From contig NZ_CP018082.1 in assembly GCF_001886715.1 (NCBI RefSeq), positions 4,774,001 through 4,838,000 of the forward strand: 64,000 bases of DNA, written 5' to 3'. Below, one piece after another: positions 16,949 to 26,732 of this stretch. The translations under genes were made by a program, and so were the position numbers. The DNA comes from Nocardia mangyaensis. GTDB lineage: Bacteria; Actinomycetota; Actinomycetes; Mycobacteriales; Mycobacteriaceae. The notes below the pieces were generated by a model. It was not told the DNA's origin. It worked only from the letters and a program-made list of their open reading frames with translations, and did no database searches. The first letter of the stretch is position 1. Each line of letters begins with the position of its first letter.

Positions 16949-17128
16949 TTTCGGCTGCCTTCTTTCCTACAAGGTCTCGGGTGTTGTTGCCGAGCTTAGT
17001 CGCGCGGGGTGACCGGGCGCCCTGTGAGGGGCACGACACCGGACCCACGCGGTGTGCGGCCGCCTCGACCTGGACTGACCAGAGGGTGCGACGAAGGAGT
17101 GCCCGGCCGCGGCGCCCGGCCGCCGACA

Positions 17129-18325
17129 TCACGGCAGACGGATGGGATTCACGATGTCAGCGGCGAGTGTCAGCAGCATGAACGCACCGCCGATCACCAC
17201 CACTACGTAGGTGGCGGGCAACAATTTGAGGTAGTCGACCGGGCCGGCCGGTGCCTTGCCGAGCCAGGACCGCAGGGTGTTGCGGATCTTCTCGTAGAGC
17301 ACCACCGCGATGTGACCACCGTCCAATGGCAGCAACGGCAGCAGATTGAACGCGCCGAGGAAGAAGTTCAGACTGGCCAGGACCAGGATGAACATCCCCC
17401 ACAGACCGCGCTCGGCGGTCTCGCCACCGATGCGGCTGGCGCCGTAGACGCTGACCGGGGTCTCGGGATCGCGCTCGCCGCCGGTCACCGCCTCCCACAG
17501 CGCGGAGACCTTCTGCGGCATCTTGGCCAGCGACTTCACGGTCTCGACCATGAAATCGCCGGCGAACACGATGGTCGCCGGAATCGCGGCGACCACCCCG
17601 TACTGCTGAGGTTCGGCGAAGTCGGGACCCACACCGACCGCGCTCACCTCGCGGCTGGGGCCCTCCTTCGGCGAGCGCAGAACCCGCTCCGGGGTGACCG
17701 GCACCGTCAGGGTCTGGCCGTCGCGCTCGATCGTGTAGTCGAAGGTGCCACTCTGCTTCTGTGTCTCGGCCTGGAACTGGGTCCACGTGCTGACCGGAAC
17801 ACCGTTCACGGCGGTCACCACATCGCCGCGCTGCAGCCCCGCGCGCTGGGCGGGACCGTCGCCCGTACAGGCGGCCAGGGTCTTGTCCGGATTCTCCTGC
17901 GCGACACAGCCCATGGTGCCCAGTGAGGTGGCGGGTGGCTGTTGCAGCTGCGGCAGGCCCCAGCCGATCGCCAGCACCACCAGCAGGATGAAGCCGAGCA
18001 GGAAGTTCATGGCGATGCCGCCGGACATCACGAGCAGGCGCTTCCAGGTCGCCTGGCGATACATCGCCCGGTCGACCTCCTCGGGCTCGAGCTCGTCGAG
18101 AGCGGTCATGCCCGCGATGTCGCAGAAACCGCCCAGCGGCAGCGCCTTGAGACCGTATTCGGTCTCCCCGCGCCGGAACGAGAACACCTTCGGTCCGAAA
18201 CCGATGAAGTAGCGGCGCACCTTCATCCCGGTAGCCTGCGCGGTCCACATGTGTCCGCACTCGTGCAGCGCGATCGAAATCGTGATACCGAGGGCGAACA
18301 GTGCGAACCCCAGCGCGAATACCAT
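17129..18325 (-). CDS. rip1: Site-2 intramembrane metalloprotease, Rip1/RseP type
   Basis: Membrane protease of 398 residues that cleaves transmembrane anti-sigma factors and similar substrates. The zinc site HECGH starts at H21 inside the first membrane helix. RRYFIGFGPKVFSFRRGETEYGLKA and PLGGFCDIAGM follow. A PDZ domain (AGLQRGDVVTAVNGVPVS) lies mid-protein and the LDG motif is in LLPLLPLDGGH near the C-terminus. The ATG at 18325 (AAAGG upstream) matches the mycobacterial Rip1 N-terminus; an upstream in-frame start adds a 36-residue basic stretch not seen in Rip1. Confidence 0.93.
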   Translation of the reverse strand: MVFALGFALFALGITISIALHECGHMWTAQATGMKVRRYFIGFGPKVFSFRRGETEYGLKALPLGGFCDIAGMTALDELEPEEVDRAMYRQATWKRLLVMSGGIAMNFLLGFILLVVLAIGWGLPQLQQPPATSLGTMGCVAQENPDKTLAACTGDGPAQRAGLQRGDVVTAVNGVPVSTWTQFQAETQKQSGTFDYTIERDGQTLTVPVTPERVLRSPKEGPSREVSAVGVGPDFAEPQQYGVVAAIPATIVFAGDFMVETVKSLAKMPQKVSALWEAVTGGERDPETPVSVYGASRIGGETAERGLWGMFILVLASLNFFLGAFNLLPLLPLDGGHIAVVLYEKIRNTLRSWLGKAPAGPVDYLKLLPATYVVVVIGGAFMLLTLAADIVNPIRLP

Positions 18326-18395
18326 CAGGGCCTTTCTTCTTGGCGGCTGGCGCCGCGGGCGGCCGAAACGTGGTGGTTTCGTTTGGTCCGTCAGG

Positions 18396-19589
18396 TCAGG
18401 GCGTCGTTGTGCCCGCGATGGTGTTCGCGGCATACTCCCGTGCCCAGCGGTCGGCCGCGAGGACGTCGTCCAGGGTATCGGGTTCGGCCTGCCAGCGATC
18501 TGCGGCCTCTACGGCGCGGGTGACGGTGCGCACGATCGCGGGGAAGGTGATCCTGCCGTCGAGGAAGGCCTGGACGGCGATTTCATTCGCGGCGTTGTAG
18601 ACGGCGGTGACGCTGCCACCGGCCTCACCCGCCTGGCGGGCCAGCTGCACAGCCGGGAACACCTTGTCGTCGACCGGTTCGAACGTCCAGGTGGACGCGG
18701 TGCCGAAATCGCAGGCCGCGGCCGCACCGGGGATGCGGTCGGGCCAGCCGAGGGCCAGGGCGATGGGCAGCTTCATGTCGGGCGGGCTGGCCTGGGCCAG
18801 AGTGGAGCCGTCGGTGAAGGTGACCATGGAGTGCACGATCGACTGCGGGTGCACGGTGACGTCGATGCGGTCGTAGGGGACGCCGAACAGCAGGTGGGTC
18901 TCGATCAGTTCGAGGCCCTTGTTCATCAGGGTGGCCGAGTTGAGGGTGTTCATCAGCCCCATCGACCACGTGGGGTGTGCCTTGGCCTCCTCGGGGTTCA
19001 CCGATTCCAGCATCTCGGCAGTCCAGCCGCGGAACGGTCCACCCGAGGCGGTGAGGACCAGCCGGTCCACCTCCTCGGCGGTGCCGCCGCGCAGGCACTG
19101 GGCCAGCGCGGAGTGCTCGGAGTCGACGGGCACGATCTGGCCGGGCGCGGCGGCGCGGGTCACCAGGGAGCCACCGGCGACCAGTGATTCCTTGTTGGCC
19201 AGCGCCAGCCTGGTTCCGGCGGCGAGGGTGGCCAGGGTGGGTTCCAGGCCCAGCGCGCCGACCAGGGCGTTGAGCACGACGTCGGCCTCGGTGCGGCGCA
19301 CCAGTTCGGTCACCGCGGCCTCGCCACCGAGCTCGAGATCGAGGGCCTGGGCGGCGGCGGGATCGGCGACGGCGACATTGCGGGTGCCGGTGGCGGCCAT
19401 CTGTTCGGCCAGCAGCGCGGGGTTGCCGCCGCGCGCGGCCAGGCCGACCACCTCGAAGCGGTCGGGGTTGGCGGCGATCACCTCGAGCGCCTGGGTCCCG
19501 ATCGAACCGGTACTGCCCAGGAGCAGCACCTTCACCCGATCGGTGGACTGGGAGTGGTCGTGCGCGGCACGCGTTGCGGGGTGGGACAC
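18396..19589 (-). CDS. dxr: 1-deoxy-D-xylulose 5-phosphate reductoisomerase
   Basis: NADPH-dependent enzyme of 397 residues making MEP, the second step of the non-mevalonate isoprenoid pathway and the fosmidomycin target. NADPH-binding [13 protein letters not shown] is near residue 25. [11 protein letters not shown], the metal-binding [12 protein letters not shown] and the ASGGPFRG loop are present, as is the C-terminal [11 protein letters not shown]. The GTG at 19589 begins a 15-20 residue polar lead. It lies 70 bases upstream of rip1 and is probably co-transcribed with it. Confidence 0.97.
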   Translation of the reverse strand: MSHPATRAAHDHSQSTDRVKVLLLGSTGSIGTQALEVIAANPDRFEVVGLAARGGNPALLAEQMAATGTRNVAVADPAAAQALDLELGGEAAVTELVRRTEADVVLNALVGALGLEPTLATLAAGTRLALANKESLVAGGSLVTRAAAPGQIVPVDSEHSALAQCLRGGTAEEVDRLVLTASGGPFRGWTAEMLESVNPEEAKAHPTWSMGLMNTLNSATLMNKGLELIETHLLFGVPYDRIDVTVHPQSIVHSMVTFTDGSTLAQASPPDMKLPIALALGWPDRIPGAAAACDFGTASTWTFEPVDDKVFPAVQLARQAGEAGGSVTAVYNAANEIAVQAFLDGRITFPAIVRTVTRAVEAADRWQAEPDTLDDVLAADRWAREYAANTIAGTTTP

Positions 19590-19684
19590 GGGCCCATTGT
19601 GGCAGGGCTGCTGGCTACGACGGACGGTCGTATGCCACGATATGCCTACTCGCTTAACCAGTACTCGAGCCCTAAGGAGCGATC

Positions 19685-19954
19685 GTGGCCGCCACGGACC
19701 TCGAAAAAGCCAGCACCGAGCGCCCCGTCGCCACCAGCGTCGACCCCGCCGAGGTGCCCTCGGCCGCGTGGGGCTGGAGCGGTGAGTCGCGCCGGACCTT
19801 CCAGATCGCCGGCTGGTTCGTCGTGATCGCCCTGCTCGCCATGACCATCGGCAACCACCAGGGACATGTGGAGGACTACTTCCTCGTCTGCCTCGCCGGT
19901 CTGATGGCGCTGCTGCTGGTCGTCGACTCGCTCACCAAGCGCATTCCGAAGTAG
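19685..19954 (+). CDS. DUF2631 small membrane protein
   Basis: Protein of 89 residues with two membrane segments ([18 protein letters not shown] and [16 protein letters not shown]) joined by GNHQGHVED and ending in a basic tail. This is the DUF2631 pattern seen in mycobacteria next to dxr. The GTG at 19685 has AAGGAG upstream. It is divergent from dxr and is followed by a strong intrinsic terminator. Function unknown. Confidence 0.88.
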   Translation: MAATDLEKASTERPVATSVDPAEVPSAAWGWSGESRRTFQIAGWFVVIALLAMTIGNHQGHVEDYFLVCLAGLMALLLVVDSLTKRIPK

Positions 19955-19969
19955 CACTTCGGTCGATCA

Positions 19970-20001
19970 CGCCTGCGGCGCTACTGTGCCGCAGGCGTTT
20001 T
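19970..20001 (+). terminator. Intrinsic terminator after the DUF2631 gene
   Basis: A perfect 10-bp stem (CGCCTGCGGC with GCCGCAGGCG), an eight-base loop and a TTTT run form a classical rho-independent terminator 15 bases after the stop. U-tracts of this kind are uncommon elsewhere in this window. Confidence 0.88.
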
Positions 20002-20018
20002 CGTCTGTTCCGAGCAGG

Positions 20019-20993
20019 TCAGCGACCGCGGCCAGCGCCCGGTTTGCGGCCGCGGCCGGTGCCCTGACGGGCGCTGTGCTGTGTGGCCGCAGGCTTCTTC
20101 GCAGTGTTCTTGCGTGCCGGCGCCGCCGCACGCGGACGCGCGGTTCGTTCCGGTTCGGCCGCCCCACGGGAACTGTTGGCCGAGCGGCCGCGCACGATCC
20201 CGACGAACTCCTCGAGCAGCCCGGTGTCGGTACCCGCGGGCCAGGCCAGCGCGATCTCGGTGACCTCGGTGTCACTGATGGGGCGATAGACCAGGTCGCG
20301 CCGGTGATGCAGACGCGCGATCGACTGCGGCACGATCGCGGCGCCACCGACGGCCGCGACGAGTGCGAGGGTGTCGGCGGCCTGATCGAGGTCGGCGCCG
20401 TCGTGCCGGGTCTCCGCGGCCAGATCGGCCGGGCACACCACATCGAGCAGCGAGAGCGCGTCGTCTTTTTGCACCACCGCGACCGGGGTCTCCTGCCACA
20501 GCGGAATCGCGTTCATCGCGGTCCTGTCGATCGGCAGCCGCACGAAGCACAGGTCGACGTGGCCTTCGCGCAGCGCGTTCTCCTGCTCGCTCTGGGCGAC
20601 ACCGACGACCTCGAGCGGATGATCCGGCTGTCGGTCGGCCCAGATCCGCGCCCACTTCGACACCGTCACGCCCGGCACGAAGCCCACCCGCAGGCTCGCG
20701 GGGGCCTCGGGCTTCTGCTCGCGCTCGGCCTGTTCGTGTGCCCGGATCAGCTCCCTGGCGTGGCCGAGCAGCGCGGCGCCGTCCTCGGTCAGCTGGGTCG
20801 GCGAGGCACCGGGCACGAAAACCCTGGTGCCGAGCTCCTGCTCCAACTCGATCACGGTGGCGCTCAGGGCCTGCCGGGGAATCCGCAGTGCCTTGGCGGC
20901 GCGCGCGAAGTGCAGTTCCTCGGCGACGGCGACGAAGCGACGCAGCCGGGCGAGGTCGATGGAGTCGGCGGCGGTGACGTCGAAGTCGCTCAT
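20019..20993 (-). CDS. LysR-family regulator with basic C-terminal tail
   Basis: DNA-binding regulator of 324 residues. The helix-turn-helix is at residues 14-70 (LRRFVAVAEELHFARAAKALRIPRQALS), followed by a type 2 periplasmic-binding effector domain (LRVGFVPGVTVSKWARIW to IALAWPAGTDTGLLEEFVGIV). The last 55 or so residues form an Arg/Lys/Ala-rich tail (KNTAKKPAATQHS, ending GRKPGAGRGR) absent from ordinary LysR proteins. The ATG at 20993 has only a weak ribosome site. It is followed by convergent DUF2631 and its terminator. The effector is unknown and no linked target operon is evident. Confidence 0.85.
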   Translation of the reverse strand: MSDFDVTAADSIDLARLRRFVAVAEELHFARAAKALRIPRQALSATVIELEQELGTRVFVPGASPTQLTEDGAALLGHARELIRAHEQAEREQKPEAPASLRVGFVPGVTVSKWARIWADRQPDHPLEVVGVAQSEQENALREGHVDLCFVRLPIDRTAMNAIPLWQETPVAVVQKDDALSLLDVVCPADLAAETRHDGADLDQAADTLALVAAVGGAAIVPQSIARLHHRRDLVYRPISDTEVTEIALAWPAGTDTGLLEEFVGIVRGRSANSSRGAAEPERTARPRAAAPARKNTAKKPAATQHSARQGTGRGRKPGAGRGR

Positions 20994-21026
20994 TCTGACC
21001 AGAATATGGCACCGCGGACGCGTGGA

Positions 21027-22199
21027 TCACACGCTGGCGGCCACCAGCGCGATGAATACCGCGACGACCACGACACAGATCAGCAGGATCAGGTACGTGC
21101 CGAGGGCCGAGCCCCAGCCCCGCTGGGGTGGCGGGTGCGGAACCGGTGACCGCATCTGTGGCGACGACCACCCGGGCGGCACGCCCTGGTGGTACGGCGG
21201 CACCGGCCCCCGCGCCGCCATCGGCGGCCGATAGGGCGTCACCGGCTGGGCGTAGGGCGCGATCGGGGCGCCCGCGGTGCCCACCGGGCGCATGGGCTGT
21301 ATGCCCACGAACGGCGCGGGCCGCGCGTGTGCTCCCGACGGCGGCGGCACCGTCGAACGAGCGCCGGTCGTGCCGGTCCGCAGCGCCCGACGCGCGGCAT
21401 CCACGAATTCCTCGCACGAGTCGAACCGATCGGCGGGGCGTTTGGCGAGTGCACGCGCCATGACGGCGTCGAGCACCGGCGGCAGCCCCGCCCGGCGCGG
21501 GCTCACCGGCGGCGGTGGCGCCTGCAGGTGACCGGTGATCACGGCGGCCGGGCTCGCCGATTCGAACGGCGCCGAGCCGCTGAGCAGCGTGTACAGCGTG
21601 CAGGCCAGCGAGTATTGATCGGCGCGATGGTCCAGGGCGGCGCCGGTGAGCTGTTCGGGCGCGGCATAGGCGAGGGTGGCCGTGAACGAGCCGGTCTCGG
21701 TGAGATGCCCGGAGTCGTCGCGCAGGCGAGCGATACCGAAATCAGTGAGATACACCCGCTCCTGACTGCTGGAGCGGGCGAGCAGGATGTTGGCCGGCTT
21801 CACATCACGGTGCAGGACGCCGCAGCGGTGGGCGTAGTCGAGGGCGGCCGCGGTCTCCCCGATGATCTGCAGCGCCCGGTCCGGCGGCAGCGACACCGGA
21901 TCCAGGCTCGACGCGTCGACGCCGTCGATGTACTGCATGCTGATCCAGAGCTGGTCGCCTTCGACACCGCGGTCGAACACGGTCACGATGTTGGGGTGGT
22001 CGAGCTGGGCGACCAGATCGGCTTCACGCTCGAACCTGGCCCTGATCTCCTTGTCGGAGAACAACTCTCGATTGAGTAGTTTCAACGCGGTCCAGCGTGG
22101 CAGCCGCGGATGCCTGGCCAGATACACCGACCCCATCCCGCCGCGCCCCAACTGCCGGTCGATCGTGTATCCGGCGAACACCGTCCCGTCAGAAACCAC
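21027..22199 (-). CDS. Ser/Thr protein kinase, tail-anchored
   Basis: Hanks-type kinase of 390 residues. Kinase domain residues are about 10-275, with the glycine loop LGRGGMGSVYL, catalytic Lys in ALKLLN, HRDVKPANILL, TDFGIARL and APEQL; the activation loop is TETGSFTATLA. A Pro/Ala-rich linker follows, and then a single C-terminal membrane helix (YLILLICVVVVAVFIALVA) that ends the protein, so there is no sensor domain outside. The start is GTG 22199 with GGGGG upstream. A closely similar kinase gene lies 87 bases upstream in the same direction, pointing to tandem duplication. Confidence 0.92.
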   Translation of the reverse strand: MVSDGTVFAGYTIDRQLGRGGMGSVYLARHPRLPRWTALKLLNRELFSDKEIRARFEREADLVAQLDHPNIVTVFDRGVEGDQLWISMQYIDGVDASSLDPVSLPPDRALQIIGETAAALDYAHRCGVLHRDVKPANILLARSSSQERVYLTDFGIARLRDDSGHLTETGSFTATLAYAAPEQLTGAALDHRADQYSLACTLYTLLSGSAPFESASPAAVITGHLQAPPPPVSPRRAGLPPVLDAVMARALAKRPADRFDSCEEFVDAARRALRTGTTGARSTVPPPSGAHARPAPFVGIQPMRPVGTAGAPIAPYAQPVTPYRPPMAARGPVPPYHQGVPPGWSSPQMRSPVPHPPPQRGWGSALGTYLILLICVVVVAVFIALVAASV

Positions 22200-22286
22200 T
22201 CTGACCCCCGAATCTCGCTCGTCGTACCGACGGCCAGGACCCTACCAAACGGGGCGATCGCGGGTCGGCGCGCTGGCCCGACCGGC

Positions 22287-24068
22287 TCACCAGGGTGCGG
22301 TGGCGACCTGCTGGGACAGCTCGTCGAGAACCTGCTCGCCCATCACCCGTGGAATCGTGAACAGTACGAAGCGTTCCCGTTCGGTGTCGGTGAACCGCGA
22401 GATCACCGTGGACACCACCCCACCGTATTCGTCTCGGTAGACGAATCGGTGGTCGCGACGGAACATGTCGGCGGACTCGCCGCGAGCGTCGGCATCGACG
22501 GCGAAGGTGGCCACTGCCGACTCCGCGGCGGTCCCGACGTCGAAACTGTAGAAGCGGAAGGCGAATCCGTCCCCGGACGGGCTCAGGCATTCCCACCGCG
22601 CCCGCCAGCCGTTGAACGCGGCCTCGACCCCCTTCTCCGCGTAGAAGGACTGCCACTGTGGCGCTGCCCGGCAGGTCGTGTCGAAATAGCCGTCGGTGTC
22701 CTTGTCGGAACCGGGTAGCAGGCCGGGAAACGCCGCGGCCATCGCGTTCAGGTCGCCGTGGCCCGGTGAGCGGCCCAACGCCACCGCGATGAAACCGGTG
22801 TCGTCCCGCCACACCCACACGCCTGCTCCGGCGAGGAGCGCGACAACGATCGCCAACGCCACCAGGGGCCCGCGGCGCCCTCGCCGAGCTGGAGCGACGG
22901 GGCGCTGCGAGGGCGGTCGACCCGGTGCTACCGGTCGCGGCGCGTGGCCCTGGGGCGCGGAGCCCTGCTGAGGCGCATTGCCGCGCTGGGGTGGATGGCC
23001 CTGCGGAGGTGTGGAACCCTGCCGAGGCGCGGTGCCGGGCTGGGGCAGATGGCCCTGCCGAGTGGTGGAGCCCTGGTGAGGTGCGGCGCCCTGCTGAGGC
23101 ATCGAATGCTGCCGGGATGTGGCGCCGTGCTCGGAGGCGGGGGCCGGTTGAGGCCTGACGAGCGAAGGCGCTCGCACCGCAGGGGGATTCGCCTGTGCTG
23201 GCCGCGGCATCGAGGACGCGCCGAACAGCGTCGGTTGCGCGCCGACCCCGGCGACGGCCCGGCGTGCGGCGGCAGTGAACTCCGCACACGAGTCGAAGCG
23301 ATCGGCGGGGCGCTTGGCCAGCGCGCGGGCGAGCACCGCGTCCAACGCCGCCGGAAGTTCGCGACGGTGGCCGCGCGCCGATGGCGGCGGCGACTGCAGA
23401 TGCCCCTGGATGACCAGCACCGGATTGGCCGCCGCGAAGGGGGCAGCGCCGGTGAGCAGCGCGAACAGCGTGCACGCCAGCGAATACTGATCGGCGCGAT
23501 GGTCCAGCGCGGAACCGGTGAGCTGCTCGGGCGCCGCGTAGGCGAGGGTGGCGTTGAACGTGCCGGTGCGGGTGAGATTGCTGGTGTCCTCACGCGGGCG
23601 GGCGATACCGAAATCGGTGAGCAGCACTCGCTCCCGACCGCTCTCACCGGTCAGCAGGATGTTCGCGGGCTTCACATCACGGTGCAGCACCCCCGCCTCA
23701 TGCGCGTGATCGAGTGCGGCAGCAGTTCCCTCGATGATGTGCAGGGCATGTTCGACCGGCACCGGCCGCGCGATGGTCGCCGCGTCGACCCCGTCGACGA
23801 ACTGCATGCTGATCCACAGCCGGTCACCGTCGACCCCGCGGTCGTACACGGTGACGATGTTGGGGTGCTCGAGCTGGGCGGCCAGATCGGCCTCCCGCTC
23901 GAACCGGGCCCGCATCTCGGTGTCGGCGAACAGTTCCGAGTTCAGCACTTTCAGCGCAGTCTGCCGAGGCAGCCGCGGATGGCGAGCCAGGTACACCGAC
24001 CCCATGCCACCGCGCCCGAGTTGCCGTTCGATCGCGTATCCAGCGAAGACATCCCCCGTCGCAAGCAT
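22287..24068 (-). CDS. Ser/Thr protein kinase with extracellular domain
   Basis: Hanks-type kinase of 593 residues. The N-terminal kinase domain (about 8-275) is very similar to the downstream kinase: GRGGMGSVYLARHPRLPR, HRDVKPANILL, TDFGIARP, and activation loop TRTGTFNATLA. A Gln/Pro/Gly-rich juxtamembrane segment (about 305-395) is made of irregular repeats such as QGSTPPQGHPPQRG. One membrane helix (about 400-420) and an extracellular domain of about 170 residues with two Cys (TTCRAAPQW, RWECLSPSG) follow. The ATG at 24068 has GGGGGA upstream; the open frame extends further without support. Ligand and substrates are unknown. Confidence 0.92.
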   Translation of the reverse strand: MLATGDVFAGYAIERQLGRGGMGSVYLARHPRLPRQTALKVLNSELFADTEMRARFEREADLAAQLEHPNIVTVYDRGVDGDRLWISMQFVDGVDAATIARPVPVEHALHIIEGTAAALDHAHEAGVLHRDVKPANILLTGESGRERVLLTDFGIARPREDTSNLTRTGTFNATLAYAAPEQLTGSALDHRADQYSLACTLFALLTGAAPFAAANPVLVIQGHLQSPPPSARGHRRELPAALDAVLARALAKRPADRFDSCAEFTAAARRAVAGVGAQPTLFGASSMPRPAQANPPAVRAPSLVRPQPAPASEHGATSRQHSMPQQGAAPHQGSTTRQGHLPQPGTAPRQGSTPPQGHPPQRGNAPQQGSAPQGHAPRPVAPGRPPSQRPVAPARRGRRGPLVALAIVVALLAGAGVWVWRDDTGFIAVALGRSPGHGDLNAMAAAFPGLLPGSDKDTDGYFDTTCRAAPQWQSFYAEKGVEAAFNGWRARWECLSPSGDGFAFRFYSFDVGTAAESAVATFAVDADARGESADMFRRDHRFVYRDEYGGVVSTVISRFTDTERERFVLFTIPRVMGEQVLDELSQQVATAPW

Positions 24069-24314
24069 GGTTCCCCCGTTGTCCGGCTGACTCGAACGCA
24101 GCCGTGAACACCATTGTCCGGCCACCTCCAACATAGCGCTTGCGCGGTCGCGGCCCGAATCGGTCTCGAGCCGCATGGTCCAGCGTTCGCGGGCGTCGAC
24201 GGACCACGATCACTTCACCCGACGGATGTCGTCGCGACCGCTCCCCCGAACGAATCAGCCGGATGCTCGGGGATTCGAGTCGCCGTCGGAGCCCTGGCCT
24301 GGCAGGCTGGACCG

Positions 24315-25118
24315 GTGCAGCGTGACGTTTCCGCCAACATGGAGGTTGCGGTCCATGCCGACGCGATGCTGCAGTTCCAGATCGCGGTCGCCCGACAGCC
24401 CGGACTGGACGTGGTCGAGGCAATGACCTGCTCGGTCGACGGGGAATTCCTCACCCCACGCGAGGTGATCGGCCCCCACAATTCCCGCATCCATGTGCTC
24501 GACGCCCCCGCGGGCACCCTGCGACTGGACTACCGGGCGAGCGTCTCGGGCACCGCCACCCCCGAGCCGATCACCGACTACGACCTCGCCCTGTATCGAC
24601 GGCCGAGCCGCTACGCCGAGTCGGACAAGCTACTCGGCTTCGCGGCGGCCGAATTCGGTTACGGCATCGTCGACCCGGACATGCCCGCCCGGGTCGCGGC
24701 CTGGGTCGGCAGACGGATCTCCTACGTCTCGGGCAGCAGCGCGCCCATCGACGGCGCCGTGGAGACCCTGCTGTCGGGCACCGGCGTCTGCCGTGACTTC
24801 TCCCACCTCGTGGTAGCACTACTGCGCGCGGTCGGCGTGCCCGCCCGCATGGCGGCGGTCTACGCCCCGGGCTGTGTCCCGATGGACTTCCACGCGGTCG
24901 CCGAGGCGTTCGTCGACGGTGTGTGGCGCACCTTCGACCCGACCTGCTTGGCCCCCAGAATGAGCCTGGTGCGCATCGCCACCGGCCGCGACGCCTCCGA
25001 CATCGCCTTCCTCGACAACCACGGCGGCGACATCACCCTGAACTCGATGGTGGTCAACGCCTTCGTCGCGGGGCCGCTGCCCTACGACGACTTCGTCCAG
25101 CCGATCCGGATCGAATAG
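24315..25118 (+). CDS. Transglutaminase-like cysteine protease family protein
   Basis: Protein of about 267 residues with an N-terminal beta-rich domain and a transglutaminase core. The triad is visible as C159 in GTGVCRDFSHL, H193 in DFHAVAEAF and D208 in TFDPT. Such proteins act as proteases or peptide-crosslinking enzymes; no signal peptide is seen, so it is probably cytoplasmic. The GTG at 24315 gives the family length; the frame is open to 24114 without a ribosome site. It is divergent from the kinase pair and its stop lies three bases from the convergent rlmN stop. Confidence 0.8.
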   Translation: MQRDVSANMEVAVHADAMLQFQIAVARQPGLDVVEAMTCSVDGEFLTPREVIGPHNSRIHVLDAPAGTLRLDYRASVSGTATPEPITDYDLALYRRPSRYAESDKLLGFAAAEFGYGIVDPDMPARVAAWVGRRISYVSGSSAPIDGAVETLLSGTGVCRDFSHLVVALLRAVGVPARMAAVYAPGCVPMDFHAVAEAFVDGVWRTFDPTCLAPRMSLVRIATGRDASDIAFLDNHGGDITLNSMVVNAFVAGPLPYDDFVQPIRIE

Positions 25119-25121
25119 GGC

Positions 25122-26231
25122 TCAGCCCTCGGCAGCCAACTGACCGCAGGCGGCGGCGATCTCCTGACCTCGGGTGTCACGCACCGTGCACGACACACCC
25201 TGGGCGATCACCCGGCGCACGAACTCGCGCTCGACGGGCTTGGGGCTGGCGTCCCACTCGCTGCCGGGGGTGGGGTTGAGCGGGATCAGGTTCACGTGCA
25301 CGAGCGGGCCGAGGGCCTTGTGCAGCTTCTCGCCGAGCAGGTCCGCGCGCCACGGCTGGTCGTTGACATCGCGGATCAACGCGTACTCGATCGACACGCG
25401 GCGGCCCGACTTGTCGGCGTAATACCGTGCGGCGTCGAGCACTTCGGCGATGGACCAGCGATTGTTGACCGGCACGAGGGTGTCGCGCAGTTCGTCGTCG
25501 GGGGTGTGCAGCGACACCGCCAAGCGCACCGACATGTCCTCGTCGGCCAGTTTGCGGATCGCGGGCGCGAGGCCGACAGTCGACACCGTCACCGACCGCT
25601 GCGAAATGCCGAGCCCGTCGGGAGCGGGCGAGGTGATCCGGCGGACCGCGTTCACCACCCGCTTGTAGTTGGCCAGCGGCTCGCCCATGCCCATGAACAC
25701 GATGTTGGACAGTCGTCCCGGCCCGCCGTGCACCTCGCCGTCGCGCAACGAGGCGGCCGCGGCTCGCACCTGGTCGACGATCTCGGCGGTCGACAGATTG
25801 CGGGTGAGACCGGCCTGGCCGGTCGCGCAGAACGGGCACGCCATGCCGCAGCCCGCTTGGCTGGAGATGCACAGGGTGTTGCGGTCGGAATAGCGCATGA
25901 GCACGCTCTCCAGCAGGGTGCCGTCATGGGCCCGCCACAGCGTCTTGCGGGTGTCGCCGGAGTCGCAGGCGAGGTGGCGCACCACCGACAGCAGCGGCGG
26001 GAAGAGGGTTTCGCCGACCTTGTCGCGCACGTCGGCGGGCAGATCGGTCATCAGCGCCGGATCGGACTGCAACCGGCCGTAGTACTGGCGGGCCAGCTGA
26101 TCGGCGCGGAACTTCGGTAATCCCAGCTCCTGCACCGCGGTCTTGCGCTCGTCCGCGTCGAGATCGGCGAGGTGGCGCGGCGGCATACCGCGACGCGGGG
26201 CATCGAAGACGAGGGGCAGGGAGGTGGCCAT
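25122..26231 (-). CDS. rlmN: 23S rRNA (adenine2503-C2)-methyltransferase
   Basis: Radical-SAM enzyme of 369 residues that methylates A2503 of 23S rRNA and A37 of some tRNAs. The cluster motif CGMACPFC uses C128, C132 and C135. The second catalytic Cys is in [12 protein letters not shown] near the C-terminus. [11 protein letters not shown] and SVSTVGL-type ([12 protein letters not shown]) segments bind SAM. Length agrees with the family. It is divergent from the LapA-domain gene. Confidence 0.96.
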   Translation of the reverse strand: MATSLPLVFDAPRRGMPPRHLADLDADERKTAVQELGLPKFRADQLARQYYGRLQSDPALMTDLPADVRDKVGETLFPPLLSVVRHLACDSGDTRKTLWRAHDGTLLESVLMRYSDRNTLCISSQAGCGMACPFCATGQAGLTRNLSTAEIVDQVRAAAASLRDGEVHGGPGRLSNIVFMGMGEPLANYKRVVNAVRRITSPAPDGLGISQRSVTVSTVGLAPAIRKLADEDMSVRLAVSLHTPDDELRDTLVPVNNRWSIAEVLDAARYYADKSGRRVSIEYALIRDVNDQPWRADLLGEKLHKALGPLVHVNLIPLNPTPGSEWDASPKPVEREFVRRVIAQGVSCTVRDTRGQEIAAACGQLAAEG

Positions 26232-26344
26232 AATTCCCCCATTGTCCCAAACGAGGCGCCGGACCCGGTGGGCGGGCCGCCACGCCGGGCCTTGTTATCG
26301 AGAAGATGCGTGCACCGGCGATAGCGGTCGGCAATGATCGATAC

Positions 26345-26722
26345 ATGTCCACCAACGCAGAATCGGGCGCGTCACCGGCTGCTCACGAGCCGGTTCCCGT
26401 GCCGTCCGACCCCACCGACACCACGAAGCATCGCCGCGCCGAACCCGACCGACCAGCCAAGCGGGCCACGCCCGACGCGCTCACCCGGTCACGCACCGGC
26501 TATACCTGGATCGCTCTGCTCGCCGCCGCGATCCTCGGCATCGTCCTGCTGATCTTCATCATCCAGAATCTCGACAAGGCGCAGGTCAACCTGCTGTTCT
26601 GGGACTTCTCGCTGCCGCTGGGCATCACCGTGCTGCTGTCGGTGATCGCGGGCGCGCTGGTGATGGGCCTGGTCGGCGGGGTGCGCATCCTGCAGCTGCG
26701 GCACGCGGCCAAGAAGCCCTGA
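26345..26722 (+). CDS. LapA-domain (DUF1049) membrane protein
   Basis: Protein of 125 residues. A charged N-terminal half of about 60 residues is followed by two membrane helices (WIALLAAAILGIVLLIFIIQN and ITVLLSVIAGALVMGLVGG) enclosing the LapA signature QNLDKAQVNLLFWDFSLPL. In Gram-negatives LapA works in LPS assembly; its role in actinobacteria is not known. The ATG at 26345 was chosen over an upstream in-frame ATG that adds 13 residues. It is convergent with cdsA, 10 bases away. Confidence 0.82.
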   Translation: MSTNAESGASPAAHEPVPVPSDPTDTTKHRRAEPDRPAKRATPDALTRSRTGYTWIALLAAAILGIVLLIFIIQNLDKAQVNLLFWDFSLPLGITVLLSVIAGALVMGLVGGVRILQLRHAAKKP

Positions 26723-26732
26723 GTAGCGCGGC

